Source: Bryobacter sp964387685 | GTDB taxonomy: Bacteria > Acidobacteriota > Terriglobia > Bryobacterales > Bryobacteraceae | Reading direction: 5' to 3' | Length of the DNA stretch: 64,000 nucleotides | Assembly (NCBI GenBank): GCA_964387685.1 | Contig: CAYLXK010000023.1 | Location: forward strand, 29,703 to 93,702 | Part shown: piece after piece, positions 32,109 to 39,767 of the stretch | Layout: each line of letters starts with the position of its first letter | Numbering within the stretch: the first letter of the stretch is position 1 | The notes under the pieces: model-generated | What the model saw: the letters and a program-made list of their open reading frames with translations, nothing else | What the model was told of the DNA's origin: nothing | The model's database searches: none | Program-made: the position numbers and the translations under genes

Positions 32109-34523
32109 ATGATTCGGCAAACCTGGCGGCGGCTGACGAAATCGCCCCTGTCTTTGGCTGCGGCCTTGCTGGCCTTTGCGCTGGGAATTGGCGTGAACAC
32201 GGCAATGTATTCGATCTGCGACGCGCTGATCTTCCGTCCCGTGGAGCTGAAGAACCTGGAGCGGCTGGTGGTTTTCGACACCTTTCTGCGCGGGGCCGAG
32301 CAGGGTCTATATGAGAGCTCCCCGGCGGACTTCTACGATTTTCAGAAGGCACTGGGGGCGCGCGGGGAACTGGCCTTCGCGCAAATGTGGGACGCGACGG
32401 TGACCCGGGACGGCGAGCCGGAACAGGTGCAAGCCGTGCAGGTGAGCGCGAACTGGCCAGCGGTTTTGGGAATGCAACTGGCGGCGGGACGGGTGTTTCT
32501 GCCGGGAGAAGACAGCGTCGGCCGCAACAAAGTAGCGTTGATCACCGAGGGGCTGGCGCAACGGCGCTTCGGGGGGCCAAGCGCGCTGGGCCGCCAGATT
32601 CGCCTGAACAACGAAGACTATTTGGTGGCGGGTATCGTGAAGAGTACGAGCCCCTTTCCAACGATGGCGCAGATATTTGTGCCGCAGCCCACAACGGTGG
32701 AATTTACGCACGATCGGACGGGCTTCCGTCTGATGGTGGCGGCGCTGCCCAAGCCAGGGGTGAGCCTGGGCCAGATGCGCACGCAGATTGAAGCCACGCA
32801 GGCGGCGATAGTGGCCGCACACGGCAAGACTCACGCTGGGCGAAACGTGGGGATTGCGCCGCTGAATGAAAGAGTGACGGGCACCAACGACATGCCCGTG
32901 AGCTATGCTCGCATGCTGCTGTACGCGACGGGTTTCGTATTGTTGCTGGCTTGCGCGAACGTGGCCAATCTCCAGTTGGCGCGCGTGACGAGCCGGAGCC
33001 GCGAGTTTGCGATCCGCAGCGCGCTGGGGGCGTCGCGTTGGCGCGTGGCGACGGAAGTTTTCATGGAGGCGAGCCTGCTATCGGTGGGCGGGGCGATGCT
33101 GGGTTGCATCTTCGCGGTCTTTAGCGTGGACCTGATCCGAAATCTGATCCCCACGGAACTGTGGATCTACGCGCCGATGTGGCGGCAGGTGGGCCTGAAC
33201 TGGTTTGCCTTGGGTGCGACCGTGGCCTTGAGCATTGCCGCGGGCGTGCTGACGGGCGTACTGCCGGCGTGGACTTCCACCAAGGCCGATGCGCAGGACT
33301 GTTTGCGCGAGGGGGGCCGGGCGATGAGCGCGGGTGCGGCGCGGCAATGGTTTCGCGCAGGGATGGTGGCCTTCCAAATGAGCGTCGCGTTAATTTTGCT
33401 GATTGGCGCGGGGCTGATGGTGCGCGGGACGCAGGCATTGTTTGAACGATTCTCGGGCAATCGTCCGGAGCAGGTGGCGACGGCGCAGGCGATTCTGCCC
33501 GCCACGAAGTACCCAGAGGCGGCACAGCGGGGAGAGTTTATTCGCAAGCTCGAGGCGGAACTGGAGCGCCTGCCCGGGCGCGGGGACTACGGGTTGGTGA
33601 ACTATGTGCCTTTCGGGGAAAACATTTCGCTGGCGCCGGTGGTGATTGAGGGCCGTCCAGAGCCCACGGTAGCCGAGCGGCCGAGGATTTCGACGCTGGC
33701 TGCCTCGGGCGGCTTTTTTGCGGCGCTGGGTATTGCCTTGCGGCAGGGGCGGCTGTTCCATGCGGGCGACGGCCCCGATGCGGAGAAGGTGTGTGTAATT
33801 GACGAGACGTTCATGGCTAGCCTGTTTCCGGGAGAGAACCCGCTGGGGCGGCGAGTGAGCCTGGCGGGAACGGCCGAACGGGATTGGTGCCGCATTGTGG
33901 GAGTGGTGGGCGCAATTTTTCAGGATCCCTGGGCGCGGGAACCGTACCGCACGCTATACCGTCCGATGGCGCAGGTGCGACCCCGCAGCGTATCGATCGT
34001 CTTGCGGACGGAGGCGCCGATGGAATCGATGCTGCCGGCCTTGCAGCAGAGCGTGCTGGCCGTCGATGGGGAGCAGCCGGTGCGGCAACTCAAAAGCCAG
34101 TGGGGTCTCTTGGAAACGAGTCTGGCGGGTATGAAGATGGTGGCCACGCTGATGGCGGGAATCGGAATGATTGCGCTGGTGCTGTCGGCGGTGGGGGTGT
34201 ACAGCGTGGTGAGCTACGTGGTGAGCGAACGGACCTCCGAGATCGGCATGCGCATGGCAATGGGCGCCTCGGCGAGAGATGTATTCGCGCTGGTAAGCCG
34301 GCAGACGCTTCTGATGTGCGGCGCGGGCATCGCGGTGGGATTGGCGGCCGGCTATTCCCTGGCGCAGTTGTTTAGCGGCTTGATCTTCGGCGTCAGCGCG
34401 TCGGACTTCTGGAGCTTATCGAGCGTTTCGCTGCTGTTGGCGTCGGTGGGGCTGGTGGCGATGTATCTACCGGCCCGGCGGGCGATGCGCCTGGATCCGA
34501 TGGACGCGCTTCGACACGACTGA
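32109..34523 (+). CDS. ADOP-type FtsX/MacB permease (two fused permease modules)
   Basis: An 804-residue protein with eight predicted helices. Module one has a first helix (SLAAALLAFALGIGVNTAM), a periplasmic MacB-type domain, and three helices beginning FVLLLACANVANLQLARV. Module two has FQMSVALILLIGAGLMVRG, a second periplasmic domain, and a final trio starting MAGIGMIALVLSAVGVYSVV. This duplicated architecture is the 'Acidobacterial duplicated orphan permease' type. Here it is not an orphan, since ATPase genes sit on both sides. GGAGAAGCG precedes the start. Confidence 0.92.
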   Translation: MIRQTWRRLTKSPLSLAAALLAFALGIGVNTAMYSICDALIFRPVELKNLERLVVFDTFLRGAEQGLYESSPADFYDFQKALGARGELAFAQMWDATVTRDGEPEQVQAVQVSANWPAVLGMQLAAGRVFLPGEDSVGRNKVALITEGLAQRRFGGPSALGRQIRLNNEDYLVAGIVKSTSPFPTMAQIFVPQPTTVEFTHDRTGFRLMVAALPKPGVSLGQMRTQIEATQAAIVAAHGKTHAGRNVGIAPLNERVTGTNDMPVSYARMLLYATGFVLLLACANVANLQLARVTSRSREFAIRSALGASRWRVATEVFMEASLLSVGGAMLGCIFAVFSVDLIRNLIPTELWIYAPMWRQVGLNWFALGATVALSIAAGVLTGVLPAWTSTKADAQDCLREGGRAMSAGAARQWFRAGMVAFQMSVALILLIGAGLMVRGTQALFERFSGNRPEQVATAQAILPATKYPEAAQRGEFIRKLEAELERLPGRGDYGLVNYVPFGENISLAPVVIEGRPEPTVAERPRISTLAASGGFFAALGIALRQGRLFHAGDGPDAEKVCVIDETFMASLFPGENPLGRRVSLAGTAERDWCRIVGVVGAIFQDPWAREPYRTLYRPMAQVRPRSVSIVLRTEAPMESMLPALQQSVLAVDGEQPVRQLKSQWGLLETSLAGMKMVATLMAGIGMIALVLSAVGVYSVVSYVVSERTSEIGMRMAMGASARDVFALVSRQTLLMCGAGIAVGLAAGYSLAQLFSGLIFGVSASDFWSLSSVSLLLASVGLVAMYLPARRAMRLDPMDALRHD

Positions 34524-35212
34524 TGCGACATGATCAAAAAGACATGATCGAGCTACGGAATGTGGAGAAGTTTTATCAGCAGGGGCCGGCGAAGAGCTTT
34601 GTGCTGCGGCGGGTGAACGTCGAGATACGAGCCGGGGAGTTCGTCTCGATTATGGGGCCGAGCGGGGCGGGGAAGTCTACGTTGCTCTATGTGATCGGGA
34701 TGCACGATTCGGACTGGACGGGTGAGTATTACCTGATGGAGCAAGCCATCCACAAGATGAACCGGAAGGACCGGAACGAGGTTTACAAGGCAAACTTTGG
34801 ATTCGTCTTCCAGAGTTATCACTTACTGGATAACTTGACGGTGGCCGAGAACATCGAGATGCCGCTGACTTACCGCAACATCCGGAAGGGGGAGCGCGAA
34901 GCGATCGTGGCCGATATTCTGGACCGCTTTCAGATGGTGGGCAAGAAAGATTTGTTCCCGAATCAGCTATCAGGCGGGCAGCAGCAATTGGTGGGGATCG
35001 CGCGGGCGATGGTGGCCAACCCGAAGGTGATCCTGGCCGATGAGCCGACCGGGAATCTGCATTCGAGCCAGGGCAAGGAAATCATGGAGATGTTTAAGAA
35101 ATTGAACGAGCAGGGGACGACGATTATCCAGGTGACGCATTCCGAGGTGAACGCTTCTTATGGAAATCGCGTGATCGAGATTCGGGACGGATGGATCGAA
35201 GGGGCGGCTTAG
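34523..35212 (+). CDS. second ABC ATPase with altered signature loop
   Basis: A 229-residue MacB/LolD-type nucleotide-binding subunit. The Walker A GPSGAGKST, Q-loop FVFQSYHLL, Walker B VILADEPTG and switch His in VTHSE are intact. Two otherwise conserved positions differ from the first ATPase: the signature ends LSGGQQQLVGIARAM (Leu where Arg is usual), and the D-loop reads GNLHS instead of GNLDS. These could lower ATP turnover or make an asymmetric pair with the first ATPase (inference). The ATG overlaps the permease stop by 1 nt; MIELRN at 34544 is an alternative start. Confidence 0.92.
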   Translation: MRHDQKDMIELRNVEKFYQQGPAKSFVLRRVNVEIRAGEFVSIMGPSGAGKSTLLYVIGMHDSDWTGEYYLMEQAIHKMNRKDRNEVYKANFGFVFQSYHLLDNLTVAENIEMPLTYRNIRKGEREAIVADILDRFQMVGKKDLFPNQLSGGQQQLVGIARAMVANPKVILADEPTGNLHSSQGKEIMEMFKKLNEQGTTIIQVTHSEVNASYGNRVIEIRDGWIEGAA

Positions 35213-35712
35213 TCTTCGAGCAGGGTGGCGAGGTTGATGGCTTCGCCGCGGAAGTGCAGGATGCCGTTACGGGCTTCGGTGACGCCTTCGGTGGTGTGGA
35301 TCCAGGCGCGGCGCGTGGTGGGATTGACGACCCAGACCTCGGGAATGCCCATGGCGAGGTAGTCGTCGATGCGCTCTTGGGTGGGGCTGACACGATCTTC
35401 GGGGCTCAGGATTTCGATGGCGAGGAGCGGGGGCTGGGTGAGGACTTGTTCGATGGGATGGTCGCGGGAAATGAGGCAGAGGTCGGGGATGCGGAAGCGT
35501 TCGGGACGGACTTGAACGCGTTGTTCGACGAGGGCTTCGATCGCCAAGGCCTTTTCCCGGTTGCCGAAGTAGCGGGCCAAAAGAGTTTGCAAGCGGGCGT
35601 GGTCGTATTGGCCCAAGTTTCTCTCCTTGAGCGCGCCTTCGAGATAGTCCCGGTCGGGCCGGTAGCTGGTCGAAAGGTATTCCGCGACGGACATGAGGGT
35701 TGCGACGCTCAT
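35209..35712 (-). CDS. Uma2 family (DUF820) putative endonuclease
   Basis: A 167-residue protein of the Uma2 restriction-endonuclease-like fold. YLSTSYRPDRDYLEGALKER is the N-terminal hallmark, LISRDHPIEQVLTQPPLLAIEILSPEDR gives the 'P.L.iEilSp.dr' core with active-site acidic residues, and ERIDDYLAMGIPEVWVVNP the following helix and strand. The family is very common in cyanobacteria and some Acidobacteria, but its biological role is unclear. It overlaps the convergent ATPase gene by 4 nt. It is intact, unlike the second copy at 39215-39758. Confidence 0.87.
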   Translation of the reverse strand: MSVATLMSVAEYLSTSYRPDRDYLEGALKERNLGQYDHARLQTLLARYFGNREKALAIEALVEQRVQVRPERFRIPDLCLISRDHPIEQVLTQPPLLAIEILSPEDRVSPTQERIDDYLAMGIPEVWVVNPTTRRAWIHTTEGVTEARNGILHFRGEAINLATLLED

Positions 35713-35746
35713 GGCTTCATTTTAGACGAGGGGGCGCGTTCGTAGA

Positions 35747-37138
35747 ATGAATCTAACTGTGCGAACGCCCGCGAAGCCCCGAATCCTGATTGCCGACGAC
35801 CAAATAGATGTTCTCGAAGCGCTGCGGCTCTTATTGAAGCCCGAGGGTTATGAGATTGAAACGGTGAGCAGCCCGGGGGATGCGGTGCGGCTGCTGGAGC
35901 GGCGGGAGTTCGATCTGGTGCTGATCGATTTGAACTATACGCGCGATACGACGTCGGGGGGAGAGGGGCTGGAATTGCTGACGCGGATCCAGGAGATCGA
36001 CTCGCTATTGCCGGTGGTGGTGATGACGGCGTGGGGCAGCGTGCAGTTGGCGGTGGAGGCAATGCGGAGAGGGGCGAGGGATTTCATTACGAAGCCCTGG
36101 GACAACGAACGGCTGCTGCCGCTGGTGCGGACGCAGATGGATTTATCGAAGTCTTTGAAGCGGCAGCAGCGCTTGGAAGCCGAGAATTTGTTGCTGCGGG
36201 ATGAATCGGGCATCGTGATGATCGCAAAGAGCGCGGCTATGGAGCCAGTAATTGAACTGATTGCGCGGGTGGGGCCATCGGATGCGAACGTGCTCATTAC
36301 GGGGGAACCGGGCGTGGGCAAAGAAGTGGTGGCGCGGAAGCTGCACGCGATTTCGTCGCGGGCGACGAAGGCCATGGTCAGCGTGAATGCCGGGGGACTG
36401 GCCGAAGGCGTTTTCGAGTCGGAGTTGTTTGGGCATGTGAAGGGGGCCTTTACGGACGCCAAAAGCGACCGCGTGGGCCGTTTTGAACTGGCCGATACGG
36501 GGACCTTGTTTTTGGACGAGATTGCCAACGTGTCGATGGCCTTGCAGACGAAGCTGCTGCGGGTGCTAGAGGTGGGCGAGATGGAGCGAGTGGGTAGCTC
36601 GCGAACGAAGAAGGTGGATGTGCGCGTGATTAGCGCGACCAATGCGGATCTGGACAGGGAGGTGGCCGAGGGGCGCTTTCGGCAGGATCTCTTGTTCCGG
36701 CTGAACACGATCGAGATTGCAATTCCGCCGTTGCGGGAGCGCCGGGAGGACATCCAGGCGCTGGCGGCCTTTTTCCTCGATAAGCATGCGCAACGCTACC
36801 GGAAGGCGCTGGCCGGCTTTGACGCGGGGGCGACGCAGGCGATGCTGGAGCACCGCTGGCCGGGCAACGTGCGGGAGTTGAATCATGTGGTGGAGCGGGC
36901 GGTGCTGATGGCGCCGGGAACGCAGATTCGGGCGCAGGATCTGGTGTTGCGGCCGATATCGAGCGCGAACCAGAAGCTAGAGGATATGAGTCTTGAAGAG
37001 GTGGAGGCGCATTTGATCAAGAAGGCGCTGGACCGGTACCAGGGCAATGTGAGCGCGGCGGCGCATGCGCTGGGATTGAGCCGGAGCGCGCTTTACCGGC
37101 GATTGCAGCGGTATAACTTACATCGATACGCGGTTTAA
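35747..37138 (+). CDS. sigma-54-dependent response regulator (NtrC family)
   Basis: 463 residues in the order receiver, AAA+, HTH. The receiver has phospho-acceptor Asp61 in LVLIDLNYTRD, with an acidic insertion after it. The AAA+ part has Walker A GEPGVGKE (about 186-193), and the sigma-54 contact loop reads GAFTDA (233-238) rather than GAFTGA. TLFLDEI is Walker B. The C-terminal Fis-type HTH is at SAAAHALGLSRSALYRRL. Activation of sigma-54 promoters for the adjacent exporter genes is likely because the cognate kinase gene follows 6 nt later. Confidence 0.95.
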   Translation: MNLTVRTPAKPRILIADDQIDVLEALRLLLKPEGYEIETVSSPGDAVRLLERREFDLVLIDLNYTRDTTSGGEGLELLTRIQEIDSLLPVVVMTAWGSVQLAVEAMRRGARDFITKPWDNERLLPLVRTQMDLSKSLKRQQRLEAENLLLRDESGIVMIAKSAAMEPVIELIARVGPSDANVLITGEPGVGKEVVARKLHAISSRATKAMVSVNAGGLAEGVFESELFGHVKGAFTDAKSDRVGRFELADTGTLFLDEIANVSMALQTKLLRVLEVGEMERVGSSRTKKVDVRVISATNADLDREVAEGRFRQDLLFRLNTIEIAIPPLRERREDIQALAAFFLDKHAQRYRKALAGFDAGATQAMLEHRWPGNVRELNHVVERAVLMAPGTQIRAQDLVLRPISSANQKLEDMSLEEVEAHLIKKALDRYQGNVSAAAHALGLSRSALYRRLQRYNLHRYAV

Positions 37139-37144
37139 CGAACG

Positions 37145-38488
37145 GTGCGCCTATCCCTAGAAACCCGCTTGCAACTGAGCGCGCTGGCCGCGCTGGCGGC
37201 CCCGCTTGGGATTTCGTTGTGGATTTTGTGGACGGAAGACTATTCGCTGAAGGTGCGGTGGACGCTGACGGCGCTGGTGGGCGTAGCGGCGGGAGTGTTT
37301 TTATCGTCGCTGCGGGAACAGATCGCCTCGCCCCTGCGGACGCTCGCGAATCTGCTGGAAGCCATGCGGGAGGGCGATTATTCGATTCGCGCGCGATCCA
37401 ACGCGAGCGGCAGCGCGCTGGACGAAGTGCATGAGCAGATCAATGCGATGGGCGCGACCTTGCAGGAGCAAAGGCTGGGTGCGTTGGAGGCGACGGCCCT
37501 ATTACGCAAGGTGATGGAAGAGATCAATGTGGCCATCTTCGCGTTCGACAACGAGAAGCGGCTGCGGCTGGTAAACAACTCGGCGATGGCCTTGATGCGG
37601 CGGCCCATGGAGAGATTGATCGGATCGACGGCCGAGGAACTGGGGCTGGACGATTGCCTGAAGGGGGCCATATCGACCTTGACGCGGAGCTTTCCCGGGG
37701 GGAGCGGGCGGTGGGGCGTGAGTTGTTCGAGTTTTCGCGAGGGCGGCGTGCCGCATCAACTTTTGGTGTTAACGGATCTGACGCGTCCATTGCGCGAGGA
37801 GGAATTGCAGGCGTGGCAGAGGCTGGTGCGGGTGCTGGGGCACGAGTTGAATAATTCGCTCGCGCCGATCAAGTCGATTGCCGGGAGCTTGAATTCCATT
37901 CTGGAGCGGGACCCGATGCCCGAGGATTGGCGCGAGGACATGCGCCATGGTTTGAGCATTGTGGGATCGCGTGCGGAGAGCCTGCAACGATTTTTGAGCG
38001 CCTATACCAGGCTGGCGAAGCTGCCGCCACCGGCGCTGGCAACCGTGAGCGTGGAGCCGATTGTGCGGCGGGCGGCGGCCTTGGAGATTCGCGAGAAGGT
38101 ACGCGTGGAGGCGGGGCCGGAGGTGAAAGTGGATGCCGACGCGGACCAGTTGGAACAAGCCTTGATCAATCTGCTCAAGAACGCGGTGGAGGCGGGCGGG
38201 CCGGTAAGCATAAGCTGGTCCAGAGTGGTGGTGGCGGGGGGCGGGCAGCTGGAGATTCTGGTGCGGGACGCGGGGCCGGGATTGGCCAATACGGCGAACT
38301 TATTCGTGCCGTTTTTTACGACCAAGCCAGGCGGCAGCGGCATCGGCCTGGTGCTGTGCCGGCAGATTGCCGAGGCGCATGGCGGTACGCTGGATTTAGG
38401 GAATAACAGCGAAGGTCCGGGCTGCACGGCCAAACTCTCGTTGCCCTTGGCGGTTTCCGATGTACTGGCTACTACTGCTGGCTCTTAG
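37145..38488 (+). CDS. sensor histidine kinase (HAMP-PAS-HisKA-HATPase)
   Basis: A 447-residue kinase. Two N-terminal helices (about 12-29 and 40-57) are followed by a HAMP region (LEAMREGDYSIRARS), a PAS-like segment (NVAIFAFDNEKRLRLVNNSA), the phospho-accepting His233 in GHELNNSLAPIKSI, the N-box LINLLKNAVEAGG, and the G boxes RDAGPGLAN and PGGSGIGLVLC. GTG 37145 is the likely start. There is almost no periplasmic sensor domain between the two helices, so sensing probably happens in or near the membrane, possibly through the exporter (inference). The last 29 nt overlap the TPR gene. Confidence 0.94.
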   Translation: MRLSLETRLQLSALAALAAPLGISLWILWTEDYSLKVRWTLTALVGVAAGVFLSSLREQIASPLRTLANLLEAMREGDYSIRARSNASGSALDEVHEQINAMGATLQEQRLGALEATALLRKVMEEINVAIFAFDNEKRLRLVNNSAMALMRRPMERLIGSTAEELGLDDCLKGAISTLTRSFPGGSGRWGVSCSSFREGGVPHQLLVLTDLTRPLREEELQAWQRLVRVLGHELNNSLAPIKSIAGSLNSILERDPMPEDWREDMRHGLSIVGSRAESLQRFLSAYTRLAKLPPPALATVSVEPIVRRAAALEIREKVRVEAGPEVKVDADADQLEQALINLLKNAVEAGGPVSISWSRVVVAGGGQLEILVRDAGPGLANTANLFVPFFTTKPGGSGIGLVLCRQIAEAHGGTLDLGNNSEGPGCTAKLSLPLAVSDVLATTAGS

Positions 38489-39218
38489 CCAAGCAAAACC
38501 GGATCCAAACTACAGCGCGGGAATGGAGGCCATGGAAGCGGGCCAATTTGCGGCGGCGATTCCGGCGCTGGAAAAGGCGGCGAGGGCGCATCCGGAGAAG
38601 CCGGAATTCGTGCGCGCCTATGGCGCGGCAGTGGCGGCGAGCGGAGATCTGGAAGGCGCTCTGCCGCACTTGGAAAGAGCCTGCCGGCTTCGGCCGCGGC
38701 TGGCGCTGGCGTGTTTTCAGTATGGGCGAACGCTGTACTTTTTGAATCGCTTCGATTTGGCTCTGCAGGCCTATGAGGACGCGCAGGCGGCGCAAGACAT
38801 GGGAGCGACGCTGTATTCGGCGCGGGCACAGGCGCTGGAAGCTCTGGGACGCAGCGAGGAAGCGGACCTTGAGTACCGGAAAGCGCTGGCCGACAGTGCG
38901 TTACGGGCCGCGCAATCGGCGGATATCCAGTTGAAGTATGGGTTGTTTTTGTACCGGCGGGGGATGGTGGAAGCGGCGCTGTGGCAGTACGAACAGGCGA
39001 TCCGCAAGACGCCGCATATTGGCGTTTTATGGCGGGAAAAGGCCAGGGCCCTTTTGCAACTGGGGCGCGAAGGAGAAGCGGCCAAGGCGTTGGAGCAGGC
39101 GCTGGCGCACGGAGAGCGCAAGAAAGAAAACGTGTTACTGCTGAGCCGGCTTTATGAGCGGTTGGGAGAGGCGCAGAAGGCGGAAACGCTGCGCCGGGAG
39201 GCTTCCGAGCAGCCCTAG
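38460..39218 (+). CDS. secreted or periplasmic TPR-repeat protein
   Basis: A 252-residue protein with a short hydrophobic leader (YWLLLLALSQAKP) and about five TPR-type helical hairpins such as GQFAAAIPALEKAARAHPEK and GDLEGALPHLERACRLRPRL. TPRs give protein-protein docking surfaces. It starts inside the kinase gene, so it is co-translated with the two-component pair. A periplasmic scaffold for the exporter or for a sensed partner is possible, but the sequence shows no more than that. Confidence 0.78.
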   Translation: MYWLLLLALSQAKPDPNYSAGMEAMEAGQFAAAIPALEKAARAHPEKPEFVRAYGAAVAASGDLEGALPHLERACRLRPRLALACFQYGRTLYFLNRFDLALQAYEDAQAAQDMGATLYSARAQALEALGRSEEADLEYRKALADSALRAAQSADIQLKYGLFLYRRGMVEAALWQYEQAIRKTPHIGVLWREKARALLQLGREGEAAKALEQALAHGERKKENVLLLSRLYERLGEAQKAETLRREASEQP

Positions 39219-39758
39219 GCAGGCTCGCCGAAAGCGTCGATTTCCGCCATTTGAGCGAAGACGAGACGCAGTGGTAATTCGAGGGGAGGCGCACTGAGGC
39301 GGAGGGAAAGATCGTGGGCCTCCAGGCTGCCTTGGCGCGTATGGCTCCAGGCGCGTTGGGCGACCGGATCTACGACCCAGACAGCCTTAACGCCGAGAAT
39401 GAGGTAATCGTCGATGCGCGCCTGCATAGGCGTTTGCCGGTCCTCAGGGCTGAGCACTTCGATCACGACATCGGGTGGGGCTGCCAACACCTCTTCCCGA
39501 ACGGCGCGGTTGGCGTAGAGACAGACGTCGGGAACGCGATAGCGGTCCGCCGAAATTCTCAGGCGCGTCTCGGCGAAGGCAAGCACTTTAGATTGCCGAA
39601 GGCGGGTCATGAAGTACTGGCAGACCAGCATTTGAAACAGCGAGTGGGTTCGTTCCCCCGACGTTCCTCTCCTCCAACTGCCCTTCGCAGTAATCCACGT
39701 CAGGTGAGTAATCCGTGTGCAGATACTCGTCGAGCGGAATGAGCGCCGCCGTATTCAT
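39215..39758 (-). pseudogene. frameshifted Uma2 family (DUF820) gene
   Basis: The natural start is ATG 39758: MNTAALIPLDEYLHTDYSPD, then VDYCEGQLEERNVG, the Uma2 opening. That frame then leaves the family pattern. The continuation ERTHSLFQMLVCQYFMTRLR, followed by VIEVLSPEDRQTPMQARIDD, lies in a second frame and runs to the stop at 39215. The switch falls in a G5 run on the minus strand (CCCCC at 39656-39660 on plus). With four G the gene would be one continuous frame of about 180 codons. Either it is a recent inactivation, a contingency tract, or a homopolymer sequencing error. Confidence 0.82.
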
Positions 39759-39767
39759 GCTTTCAGT

